64,000 bases of DNA from NCBI RefSeq assembly GCF_000238315.3, contig NZ_CP011924.1:3742001-3806000 (forward strand). The letters are read 5' to 3'. Made by a program: the position numbers and the translations under genes. The notes under the pieces were generated by a model. The model was not told the DNA's origin. It was given only the letters and a program-made list of their open reading frames with translations, and did no database searches. Position 1 is the first letter of the stretch; the number at the start of each line of letters is the position of its first letter. Positions 35,798-45,718 of this stretch are shown here, in pieces. The DNA comes from Pseudoalteromonas piscicida (lineage in GTDB: Bacteria > Pseudomonadota > Gammaproteobacteria > Enterobacterales > Alteromonadaceae).

Positions 35798-38700
35798 ATG
35801 AATACAAATATTGTTACTATACTCGCGGGTTTAGCGCGTACTCGATCTCAAGATATTGCCTATCAGTATTTTTACGATGAGGCATTACCAAGTAAAACCA
35901 TTTCCTACCAAGAGCTGCATGAGCGTGCAGCCTCTATTGCTGAGACATTGAGTGAATATTTTGAACCGGGTGACAGAGCATTATTACTGTACAACTCTGG
36001 ATTTGAATTTATTGAAGCCTTTTTTGCTTGTTTATACGCAGAGATTATTGCAGTACCGGTCTATCCACCTAAAAAGAATCAAAATGTTGATCGTCTGCGC
36101 GCCATCATCGAAGACGCAGGTGCCAAAGGTGCGCTTACCAGTGAAAAGATCAATGAAATCGCCAAGCCATTGCTTGATTCTGAGCCAAGTCTAGCGCAGT
36201 TAGCACTATTTACTACCGATAACATTGCACTTAAATCGACGACTCAACAGTGGCCTCGTGCACAGATCCGTGGTGAGCAATTGGCATTTTTGCAATATAC
36301 CTCAGGCTCGACGGGCACACCTAAAGGCGTAATGGTAACCCACGACAATATTCTTGATAATCAGGCGCTAATGAAAGAAGCGTTTGGTCACGATAGCAAC
36401 TCTTCGATTGTAAGTTGGTTGCCTCATTTCCATGATATGGGACTGATTTTTGGCATTATGCACCCAATCTACATTGGTGCGACAGCGGCGCTGATGAATC
36501 CGGCTTATTTCCTGCAAAAACCGCTACGTTGGCTAAAACTGCTTTCACAAACCAAAGCATTGACGTCAAGCGCGCCAAACTTTGCCTATGACCTGTGTGT
36601 GGACACCGTCAAAGATGAAGATCTTAAAGACTTAGATTTGTCCCATTGGCGCTCAGCATTAAATGGCGCAGAACCAGTGCGTGCCAGCACGTTAGAGCGC
36701 TTTTATCAAAAGTTTAAAGTGTGTGGCTTACAAAGAGAAAGTATCGCACCTTGTTACGGCATGGCAGAAACCACCTTATTTGCAACAGGTGGACGTCTTC
36801 TAGAAAAGCCAAGGATATTACGTATTGATGCGACCAAGTTACAGCAGGGTAAAGCCGAACAAGTCGCAGATGAAGATACAGTAGATGCGTTTTATGCGTT
36901 AGATGTGGCTGATGAACAGCAGCCTTATTACGCAGTATCTTCTGGCGTGAGTTGGGGCGAGCATAGTATTGCGATTGTTAACCCAGAGTCTTTTGAAGCC
37001 TGCAATAATGGTGAAACCGGAGAAATTTGGGTAACTGGACCAAGTGTAGCAAAGGGATATTGGAATAACCCAGAAGCAACTAAGGCTACGTTTCATGCCA
37101 GAATTAAAGGTGCTGACGAGCGGGCTTATCTGCGTACTGGTGATTTAGGCTTTATCCTGCGTGGGGAATTATTCGTTACAGGACGCGCCAAAGACGTGCT
37201 TATCTTCCGCGGTAAAAACTACTACCCGCAAGATATAGAACTTACGATTACAGAAGCAAGCGATAGCTTAGAGCAAAATGGCGGTGCGGCGTTTTCGGTA
37301 GCTTCCAATGGCGATGAAGAACGTTTGGTGATTGTGCAGCAAGTTAAGCGTACCGCGCTTAGAAAGTTAGATACTGAGAAGGTATTGCAGCAGATCACCG
37401 CTGCGATCGTTGAGCACCACGGCATTACGCCTTATGACATCGTATTGATAAAGCCTGGTCGCATTCATAAAACATCGAGCGGTAAAATTCAGCGCCAGGA
37501 GAATAAACGCAGTTATTTAACCGATAATTTTGAAGTAATTGCGCGTGCCCGTGAAGAAGCTACGCCACAACAAGCTGAGGTGTCATCATCCTCATCGTCA
37601 CTACAGCAAATTCAGCGGTTATTACAAGAGTTAGTCGCACAAGAAATAGATAAGCCCGCGCGTAGTTTGGATATCGACGCGCCATTCTTGGCATTAGGTG
37701 TGGATTCGATGAAAGCGGTGCGGATCTCAGGGGAGTTAATGGAAGTACACGAGCTAGATCTTGAGCCTACGGTACTTTACGAATATCCCTCAATTCGCGA
37801 ACTAGCCCAGTACTTAAGTCAGTTTAGTACGCTTACTCAAGCTCTAGGACAGACAGAGCTTAACGAGTCGAAAGGTACTGAGCAAGCGAATAAGACGCAA
37901 GCCTCTCGCCGAACTGCACATATTGCGGATACAGATATTGCCGTGATTGGCATGGCCTGTCGTTATCCTTCAGCAAATGGGCTTGAGGCATTTTGGCAGT
38001 TGTTAAGCCAGCAGGGCGATGGCATCACCACGCCAGATCCTAAGCGCCAGCAGCTTTGCCCTAACCTTGAAGCCGACCGTCTCGGTGGTTATCTAGAGAA
38101 TGTCGATGAGTTTGACGCTGCATTATTCGGCATCTCGCCACTCGAAGCTAAGCATATCGACCCACAGCATAGGTTATTGCTCCAAACGACTTATCACGCC
38201 ATACAGCATGCTGGTTACCAACCCGCCACGCTCGCAGGTAGCGATATTGGCGTGTATGTTGGTATATCGCAAAATGACTACTTTTTATTGTCGCAACAAC
38301 AGCAAAAAAGTACCGCGTATTTAGGCACGGGTACAGCGCTGAGCATTGCTGCAAACCGCATTTCTTATAGCTTTAATTTTACCGGCCCAAGTGTGGCAAT
38401 TGATACGGCGTGCTCGTCATCGCTGGTGGCACTTCATCATGCAATTCAAGCACTAAGAAATGGGGAAACGAACGCGGCATTGGTGGCGGGCGTTAATCTT
38501 ATTCTGAGCGATGATGTGACTAAGGCCTGTGAAAACGCACAAATGTTGGCAGCAGACGGCCATTGCAAAACTTTTTCACAGGCAGCGGATGGCTATGTGC
38601 GAAGTGAAGGCGTTGGGGTGGTGATGCTAAAGCCGCTACAACAAGCCATGGCAGACAACGACCCGATTGTTGGTGTACTCAAAGGCAGCGCAATTAATCA

Positions 38701-41700
38701 AGACGGCCGCAGCAATGGTATTACTGCGCCAAATAGTGCCGCGCAACAGGCAGTGATCAATGCAGCCCTTGGTAATGCCAAGATGCAGGCGGGAGATATC
38801 CACTATGTGGAAACCTATGGCACGGGTACGGAGCTTGGCGATCCTATCGAGATCACTGGGTTAAACCGCACGTATGGAGAACACCATAGTCGTCATAATC
38901 CGGTTATTCTCGGTGCGGTAAAAGCGAATATTGGCCACCTTGAGTCCGGCGCGGGTATTGCTGGACTTATCAAAACGCTACTGTGTTTACAGCATGGGCA
39001 AATTCCTGCGCAGCGTTATAGTGAGGTGTTAAATCCGCATATTCCATGGCAAAAACTTCCGTTTATGGTGCCGCAAAGCATGCAGACATGGCCTGTACAA
39101 CAGGGGGGAATAAGAGCCGCTGGATTAAGCTCTTTTGGTTTTGGTGGTACTAATGCACATGTGATCTGCGCACAGGCTCCAGCGCCTAAACCCGACACAC
39201 AAGCTGAAGTAACACCGCCTTCGTTTTATCTATTGCCTCTCGCTGCTAAATCGAAAGCTGCATTGCAGCATCTTGCTGGTCACTATAGTGAACGATTGTC
39301 GAGTCTGACTCCTCAAGCGTTTGATGACTTTTGTGCACAAAATGCCGAGCAAGTGCCGCTTAAGGGGGTGCATAAAACGTTTAGTGGTGTGAGTAGAGAA
39401 ACACTTATTTCGCAACTGAATACTTCTATTATTGCCGAACCGTCCTCGGTAAATGCTGCGCCAGAAGTTGTGTTTTTGTTCACCGGACAAGGTTCGCAAT
39501 ACCCCTTGATGGCTCACTCTTTATATCAACACCATGAAGTGTTTCGTAGCCAGTTAGATGACATTGACAGTTTGGTTGGCGAGCGCTTTGGTGCACGCCT
39601 GTTGGATGTGTTATTCGATGAAAAGTATAGTGAACTACTGGCGCAAACGCGTTGGACGCAAGTGAGCTTGTTTGCCGTTGAGTACAGTGTGGCAAAATTA
39701 TTGATGCATTATGGGGTGAAGCCATCCCAGCTGCTCAGTCATAGCGTTGGTGAATATGCGGCTGCTTGTATTGCTGGCGTGTTTTCGCTTCGTGATGGCG
39801 TTGAGTTGATAGCGGCGCGTGGTCAACTAATGCATGCATTACCGATAAAAGGCAGCATGATCGCCGCAAGATGTGATGAAATAACCGCACGCAATTGCTT
39901 GAGTGAGTATCAAGGGCAAGTGGTGATCTCAGCCTTCCATGGTGAGGCTGGGGTAGTATTCTCCGGTGCTGATGAAGCAATCACAGCCCTCAGTGACGTA
40001 CTTGCAGTACAGCAAATTAAAGTAAAAGCGCTGCATACGGCAAACGCTTTCCACTCTCCATTGATGACTCCCATGTTAGACGCCTTTAGGGAAGTCGCTG
40101 AGCAGGTGAGATTTCAACAGCCTCGGCTGCCTTTTGTTTCATCCATGACAGGACATGTAGAGAGCGCACGTATCGCAAAAGCTGAATATTGGGTTGAGCA
40201 AATTATGGCACCGGTTCGCTTTGTTGACTGTGTAACTGCTCTGGAGTCACTAGAGCATGGCTTCGCGATTGAGCTTGGTCCCAAACCTATTTTGAGTGGC
40301 TTACTGCAAGAAAACAGTAATAACAAAGCGCTCAATTATGCCCATGTATTGCACCCCAAAGGCGATGACAGCATGAAGTTCGCCGAGTGTTTAGGCACAT
40401 ACCTCGATTTAGGCGGGGCGCTCGAATGGCAACAGGTGTATGGCAATCGCCCGAGCGCTAGAGTGAGTTTGCCGCAATATCCATTTGATTGCAGTTCATA
40501 CTGGATTTTTGGTACTGAACAATCACAGCTCGAAGCACAAACAGTGGCAGAAGCGAGTGACCGTGATGCTCAGATCCGCAGCTTTGTGATCAATACCCTA
40601 GCGGGACTCTTGTCGATGCCCGCTGATGCTATCCAAACCAACCTTCCGTTGTTAGAAATGGGGGTTGATTCGTTGATGATCATGCAGGCCGTTAGAGTAT
40701 ACGAACGGGAATTCGGTTTAGAGTTTAGTGTTCGTCAATTTTATCAAGAGCTCAGCGATGTCGATAAGTTAGTAGCCTATATTCAACGCCATAGTAACTA
40801 TCTCAAAGCACCGCAAGGTCCTCAACAAGCGGGCAGTTTGCCATCACCTGTATCGGGCACGACTGATACGCCAAAAGGTAGTGTAGTAGGGGCTGACAAT
40901 CAGACGCTTGTCGCTATCTATCAGGCGCAATTGCAGGCGGCAAGCACTGTGACCAACGCTGAAGCAAGAGCCGCGTTAGAAGCTGTAGTAGGGCAGCAGT
41001 TACGCCATATACAGGGCGTGAAAGTTGAAAACAGTGCAGTTACCTCAACAGCAACCTTGGTATCAAAACCCCATCCAAGCAGAGCCCAATCCGTATTACC
41101 TGGGGCACAACAAAAACAAGTGCAGCGTGCCAATAGTAGCCCGGCCATACGCCAACATCTTGCTGCATTGAGTGATGCTTACATTGCGAAAACGCACAGT
41201 TCAAAAGCGCTAGTGAGCGAATATCGCGCACGCCTTGCGGATTGCCGTGCTTCGGCGGGTTTCAGACTGTCGAGCAAAGAGCTACTTTATCCGGTGTTTT
41301 CTAAGCGCTGTGAAGGCGCATATATCTGGGATATCGATGATAATCGCTATATTGATATCACCATGGACTTTGGTACTAACTTATTTGGTCATAACCCTGA
41401 CTTTATCAAAAAAGCACTGGCGCAACAGCTTGAAGCCGGGATGCAACTGGGGCTTGCAAGTCCTGATGCGCCTGAGGTTGCTGCACTTATCTGTGAACTG
41501 ACTGGGCTTGAGCGTGCATCGTTTTGTAACTCTGGTACAGAGGCGGTCATGACGGCGCTACGTTTGGCAAGAACAGTGACTAAGCGCGATAAAATTGTTC
41601 AGTTCTCAGGCGCGTACCATGGTCACTATGATGGTACTTTAGCTACTGAGTCGCCAGAGCAAGGCGTAGAGGCAATGTGCGCTGGAGTGCGTTATGGCGC

Positions 41701-44700
41701 AATCGCCGATAATCTCGTTTTACCTTATGGTGATGATGAGTCGCTAGAGGTTATTACCCGAGAGGCGCAACATATTGCTGCGGTGATTGTTGAGCCGGTA
41801 CAAAGCCGTCACCCTGAAAATCAACCTTGGGCGTTTTTACGTAAACTACGTATGCTCACTGAAGCACATGGTATTGCCCTTATTTTTGACGAAATGATCA
41901 CCGGCTTTAGAGCACATCCCGGTGGTGTTCAAGGTTTGATAGGGGTTAAGGCCGATATGGCAACCTATGGCAAAATCGTCGGTGGTGGTATGCCTATCGG
42001 TGTGGTCGCGGGGGCCGCTACCTACCTCGATGCCATTGACGGCGGCAATTGGCAATACGGAGATGATTCCTACCCCTTGACCGATACCACCTTCTTTGCT
42101 GGGACTTTCTGCAAACATCCAATGACCATGGCAAGTGCCAAAGCAGTGTTGCAAGCTATTCAGTCGCAAGGTCCAGCGTTACAACAAGGGATCAACGACA
42201 AAACCGCGGCATTTAAAGCACATCTCAATGCGTTTTTTGAAACCCATGACGTACCCATTCGAATAGAAGCGTTTGCCTCATTATTCCGTTTTCGCTTTTC
42301 GCAAAATCTTGATGTGTTCTTTTATGAAATGCTAGAGCGCGGTGTGTTTATCTGGGAAGGACGTAACTGCTTTTTCAGCGCCGCCCATACAGATGAAGAC
42401 ATTGCAGCGGTGATAAACGCAGTTGAAGCCAGTGTACTTAGCTTAAAACGTGCGGGTTATTTTGGTGAAGCGAGCCAAAGTGATGATGCTGCATTTCCAC
42501 TTAGCCATAGCCAGCAACAGCTATTAGCGATGGCGCTGACCTCAAGCGATGGAGCGAGCGCATATCAATTACAAGCGATATTAAAGCTCTCCGGTAAGCT
42601 CGATTTAGCGCGGCTGCAACAAGCTATTACTGCGGTCTGCCGCGACTTCCCAATCTTGCGTTTTAGTGTCGATAGTGATCGCTTAATGCAATATTGCCGA
42701 GTGGAAAAAGCCGAGTTGCATGTTGAGCCATGGAACGAAGAAGACCAAGTAACATTGCAAAGGCGGTTATCCGCGCTGCGTTATCAACCGTTTGACTTTG
42801 TCAAAGACGCACTTTGTAGAGTGACGCTGTTGAGTGATGGCAAAGCACAGCACTATCTAAGTGTTGTGGCCCATCATGTGATCTGCGATGGGCTTTCACT
42901 ACAGATGGTGCTGGCAGCAATCGCTGAGCGCTACAATCAGGATGCAAAACAAAATGAGGTGGCAAGCCGAGCTGTCTCCTTTAGTCACTACGTTGATAGC
43001 TTGCAGGCATATTCGCATTCACCGGAAGCCGCAAAAAACCAAGCTTTTTGGCACCGGTGCTTAGCGAGTTCAACACCACTTGAGCTGCCAAAATCAACGA
43101 CGGTGAGCGTGGCTTCATACCAAGTTAATCAGCTCACATTACCCATTTCTTCGAGTGCAATCCGAAACACTGAGAGCCTTGCTCAGTCTTTACGCTGTGG
43201 GCAATTTGCGACAATGCTTGCACTTTATTGCTTGTGGCTACACAAGTTAAGCGGCCAGACTGTGATAAGTGTAGGAGTGCCGGTATCGGATAGGCAACGA
43301 CTGGCATCGCAGTTTGAGCCTGAGTTACTCGACCAAGCGTTACTGGGCTATTGCACCAATATCTTGCCCATTGTGGTTGATATAGCTGGCCTTAGCGCTA
43401 TCGGTGAGCTGGTACAGCGGGTGCAAAATACTTTACTTGATGCCTTTGATCACCAAACTCATCCGTATGCAAGCCTTGCCGATGATCAGCTAATTCTACC
43501 TAGCACTATGTTTAATCTAGATAAAGTCACCACTTTGCCGAGTTTTAATGGGCTAGAAGTTGAGGTACAGCCAAGTGTAGCTAAATTTGGCCAATTTGAA
43601 CTGACGACAAATATGACCTGTGTTGCAGGACAGTGGTCACTGTTAGTGGAATATCACACAGCGCAATTTGATACTGAGTTAATGACCCAGTACGTGGCTA
43701 AGTTCGTCCATTTGCTGTCGCAGGTTCAAGGCAACACACCTATGGGGGCTCAAAATGAGTTGATACAAAGTAGTGATGATATCCACAGGTTAGTTGAGTT
43801 ACCACTAGAGCAAGAGAAGTCGGTTAAGGTCGCGACGAGTTTCATTGAAACTTGGCAGCACAATGTATCGTGCCGCAGCAAGCGTACGGCACTGGTAACG
43901 GATGATGTGAGTCTCAGTTATGAAGCGCTTGATGCGCGTGTTAACCAGCTGGCTCACTACTTGATGAAGCAGCAGGTAACGCCCAATAGTATCGTGGCGG
44001 TGGCATTACCACGCAGGGCGGAGCTGTTGATAGCACTGATGGCGGTGATGAAAGCTGGAGCGGCATTTTTACCACTCGATCTCACCTTTCCTGACGAGCG
44101 CATCGCGCATATTTTGCATGATGCCAAAGTGAGTGTTGTGCTGTGTGATGCCAGCAGTGCAGAGTCTGCGTTATTCAATCATGGTCGTTTCAAACGAGTC
44201 TGTATGGATAGCGATGCTGAAGACATTGCTAACAGTGCAGTTCGCAGCCCAAGCTTGCTAATTCAAGCTCAGCAGCGTGCTTACGTGATTTATACCTCTG
44301 GTTCCACGGGGTTACCCAAGGGCGTTGAAGTTAATCACGGGGCATTTGTTAATCTGCTTGCATCTATGAGTCGTGAGCCGGGGTTGGTGGCAGATGACCG
44401 CTTATTGGCCATCACCACAGTGGCGTTTGATATTGCCTTGCTTGAGTTGTTTGGGCCATTACTCGTTGGTGCGTCGGTGGTGCTGGCAAGTGATGAAAGT
44501 ATTAGCGATCCTGCTGTGCTCGGCGCGCTTATTGAACAGCAGCAGATCACGGTGATGCAGGCAACGCCAACGCTATGGCAATTAGTGTTAAATGCGGCGC
44601 CAGCATGCACTTCTGGCATAAAAGTATGGAGTGGCGGTGAGCCTTTACCTCAGGCACTGGCCGCGCAGTTATTTAGTCACAGCAAAGCGGTTTATAACTT

Positions 44701-45718
44701 ATACGGGCCAACCGAAACCACGATTTGGTCGGCGGTGGCACATATCGACAATGCCGCAGAGATAACCATTGGTAAAGCGATACAAAATACCAGCTTATTT
44801 GTGCTCCCAACCGAGTGTCATGGTGAAGGGTTGCCTTTACCCGATGGCGTATGGGGCGAGTTATACATTGGTGGTAGTGGTGTTGCTATGGGTTATTTAC
44901 ATCAAGCGGAGCTGACCAAGCAGCGCTTTATCAATCATCAATTTACCGCTTCCATTAGCCGCCGTTTATACAAGACGGGAGATAAAGCGAGGCGTTTAGC
45001 TGATGGCCGTTTTGAAGTAAAAGGACGCTTAGATAATCAAATTAAACTCCATGGTCATCGTATAGAGCTTGGCGACATTAGCCATCACTTGGGGCGGATA
45101 CTCAATACTAGTGAAGTCGATGTTTGCGTACAAACGTTAGAAACTGGCCCATGTCTGTGTGGTTATATGATTGATGATGGTGAGCTATCAACCGAGTGGT
45201 CTTCGCCTCGGCTGCGCCAAGCGCTCGGTGAATGGTTACCAAGTTACATGGTGCCTGAGCATTTTGTTTGGTTAAGTCAATGGCCGATGACACCAAATGG
45301 TAAGCGCGACCGAAAAGCACTACCAATGCCTGCTGCTGAGCAAGTATCAGAAATATGCACGTTGGCTCCTCGCACTGAAACAGAAAAACAGCTACATCAA
45401 CATTATATAGCGCTTCTCCCTGTTGAGCAGCTGGGCGTCACAGCACGTTTTGTGGATAGCGGCGGCAATTCGGTGATTGGTATGCAGTTGGTATCGAGAC
45501 TCAACCGAGCTTTCAATATTAAATTGACCATTGGCGACATTTTTGAGCACGCCTGTATTGCAGAGCTTGCTGAGTGTATAGAAGCGCTAAAACAAGCTCA
45601 TGATGCTATTTCGGTTGAGACGCAAACTCCAAACGTAGAGAAAGTCAGTGATATTGTAAGCGATCGCGATTTGAGTGCTGCGCTAAGTGATAAATCTATG
45701 ACGGAGATGGACTTGTAA
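35798..45718 (+). CDS. Hybrid PKS/NRPS subunit 1: FAAL-ACP-KS-AT-ACP-AMT-C-A-PCP
   Basis: The product has 3306 residues from the ATG at 35798 (an upstream in-frame TTG at 35744 lacks a Shine-Dalgarno sequence). Order: fatty acyl-AMP ligase (1-580, 'YTSGSTGTPKGVM'), ACP (610-680, Ser in LGVDSM), KS (713-1125, Cys in DTACSSS), AT (1226-1528, SHSVGE, and NAFHS suggesting malonyl), ACP (1600-1660), class III aminotransferase (1826-2225, PLP Lys in YGKIVGG), C (2232-2655, HHVICDG), A (2685-3178) and PCP (3188-3258). This is the mycosubtilin/iturin starter plan: activate a fatty acid, extend by malonate, transaminate the beta-keto group. The KS has ETYGTGT, with Tyr for the catalytic His. The A-domain code read by eye is DILQWGLIWK, one residue from the Gly code. 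The acidic C-terminus ends TEMDL. Confidence 0.95.
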   Translation: MNTNIVTILAGLARTRSQDIAYQYFYDEALPSKTISYQELHERAASIAETLSEYFEPGDRALLLYNSGFEFIEAFFACLYAEIIAVPVYPPKKNQNVDRLRAIIEDAGAKGALTSEKINEIAKPLLDSEPSLAQLALFTTDNIALKSTTQQWPRAQIRGEQLAFLQYTSGSTGTPKGVMVTHDNILDNQALMKEAFGHDSNSSIVSWLPHFHDMGLIFGIMHPIYIGATAALMNPAYFLQKPLRWLKLLSQTKALTSSAPNFAYDLCVDTVKDEDLKDLDLSHWRSALNGAEPVRASTLERFYQKFKVCGLQRESIAPCYGMAETTLFATGGRLLEKPRILRIDATKLQQGKAEQVADEDTVDAFYALDVADEQQPYYAVSSGVSWGEHSIAIVNPESFEACNNGETGEIWVTGPSVAKGYWNNPEATKATFHARIKGADERAYLRTGDLGFILRGELFVTGRAKDVLIFRGKNYYPQDIELTITEASDSLEQNGGAAFSVASNGDEERLVIVQQVKRTALRKLDTEKVLQQITAAIVEHHGITPYDIVLIKPGRIHKTSSGKIQRQENKRSYLTDNFEVIARAREEATPQQAEVSSSSSSLQQIQRLLQELVAQEIDKPARSLDIDAPFLALGVDSMKAVRISGELMEVHELDLEPTVLYEYPSIRELAQYLSQFSTLTQALGQTELNESKGTEQANKTQASRRTAHIADTDIAVIGMACRYPSANGLEAFWQLLSQQGDGITTPDPKRQQLCPNLEADRLGGYLENVDEFDAALFGISPLEAKHIDPQHRLLLQTTYHAIQHAGYQPATLAGSDIGVYVGISQNDYFLLSQQQQKSTAYLGTGTALSIAANRISYSFNFTGPSVAIDTACSSSLVALHHAIQALRNGETNAALVAGVNLILSDDVTKACENAQMLAADGHCKTFSQAADGYVRSEGVGVVMLKPLQQAMADNDPIVGVLKGSAINQDGRSNGITAPNSAAQQAVINAALGNAKMQAGDIHYVETYGTGTELGDPIEITGLNRTYGEHHSRHNPVILGAVKANIGHLESGAGIAGLIKTLLCLQHGQIPAQRYSEVLNPHIPWQKLPFMVPQSMQTWPVQQGGIRAAGLSSFGFGGTNAHVICAQAPAPKPDTQAEVTPPSFYLLPLAAKSKAALQHLAGHYSERLSSLTPQAFDDFCAQNAEQVPLKGVHKTFSGVSRETLISQLNTSIIAEPSSVNAAPEVVFLFTGQGSQYPLMAHSLYQHHEVFRSQLDDIDSLVGERFGARLLDVLFDEKYSELLAQTRWTQVSLFAVEYSVAKLLMHYGVKPSQLLSHSVGEYAAACIAGVFSLRDGVELIAARGQLMHALPIKGSMIAARCDEITARNCLSEYQGQVVISAFHGEAGVVFSGADEAITALSDVLAVQQIKVKALHTANAFHSPLMTPMLDAFREVAEQVRFQQPRLPFVSSMTGHVESARIAKAEYWVEQIMAPVRFVDCVTALESLEHGFAIELGPKPILSGLLQENSNNKALNYAHVLHPKGDDSMKFAECLGTYLDLGGALEWQQVYGNRPSARVSLPQYPFDCSSYWIFGTEQSQLEAQTVAEASDRDAQIRSFVINTLAGLLSMPADAIQTNLPLLEMGVDSLMIMQAVRVYEREFGLEFSVRQFYQELSDVDKLVAYIQRHSNYLKAPQGPQQAGSLPSPVSGTTDTPKGSVVGADNQTLVAIYQAQLQAASTVTNAEARAALEAVVGQQLRHIQGVKVENSAVTSTATLVSKPHPSRAQSVLPGAQQKQVQRANSSPAIRQHLAALSDAYIAKTHSSKALVSEYRARLADCRASAGFRLSSKELLYPVFSKRCEGAYIWDIDDNRYIDITMDFGTNLFGHNPDFIKKALAQQLEAGMQLGLASPDAPEVAALICELTGLERASFCNSGTEAVMTALRLARTVTKRDKIVQFSGAYHGHYDGTLATESPEQGVEAMCAGVRYGAIADNLVLPYGDDESLEVITREAQHIAAVIVEPVQSRHPENQPWAFLRKLRMLTEAHGIALIFDEMITGFRAHPGGVQGLIGVKADMATYGKIVGGGMPIGVVAGAATYLDAIDGGNWQYGDDSYPLTDTTFFAGTFCKHPMTMASAKAVLQAIQSQGPALQQGINDKTAAFKAHLNAFFETHDVPIRIEAFASLFRFRFSQNLDVFFYEMLERGVFIWEGRNCFFSAAHTDEDIAAVINAVEASVLSLKRAGYFGEASQSDDAAFPLSHSQQQLLAMALTSSDGASAYQLQAILKLSGKLDLARLQQAITAVCRDFPILRFSVDSDRLMQYCRVEKAELHVEPWNEEDQVTLQRRLSALRYQPFDFVKDALCRVTLLSDGKAQHYLSVVAHHVICDGLSLQMVLAAIAERYNQDAKQNEVASRAVSFSHYVDSLQAYSHSPEAAKNQAFWHRCLASSTPLELPKSTTVSVASYQVNQLTLPISSSAIRNTESLAQSLRCGQFATMLALYCLWLHKLSGQTVISVGVPVSDRQRLASQFEPELLDQALLGYCTNILPIVVDIAGLSAIGELVQRVQNTLLDAFDHQTHPYASLADDQLILPSTMFNLDKVTTLPSFNGLEVEVQPSVAKFGQFELTTNMTCVAGQWSLLVEYHTAQFDTELMTQYVAKFVHLLSQVQGNTPMGAQNELIQSSDDIHRLVELPLEQEKSVKVATSFIETWQHNVSCRSKRTALVTDDVSLSYEALDARVNQLAHYLMKQQVTPNSIVAVALPRRAELLIALMAVMKAGAAFLPLDLTFPDERIAHILHDAKVSVVLCDASSAESALFNHGRFKRVCMDSDAEDIANSAVRSPSLLIQAQQRAYVIYTSGSTGLPKGVEVNHGAFVNLLASMSREPGLVADDRLLAITTVAFDIALLELFGPLLVGASVVLASDESISDPAVLGALIEQQQITVMQATPTLWQLVLNAAPACTSGIKVWSGGEPLPQALAAQLFSHSKAVYNLYGPTETTIWSAVAHIDNAAEITIGKAIQNTSLFVLPTECHGEGLPLPDGVWGELYIGGSGVAMGYLHQAELTKQRFINHQFTASISRRLYKTGDKARRLADGRFEVKGRLDNQIKLHGHRIELGDISHHLGRILNTSEVDVCVQTLETGPCLCGYMIDDGELSTEWSSPRLRQALGEWLPSYMVPEHFVWLSQWPMTPNGKRDRKALPMPAAEQVSEICTLAPRTETEKQLHQHYIALLPVEQLGVTARFVDSGGNSVIGMQLVSRLNRAFNIKLTIGDIFEHACIAELAECIEALKQAHDAISVETQTPNVEKVSDIVSDRDLSAALSDKSMTEMDL

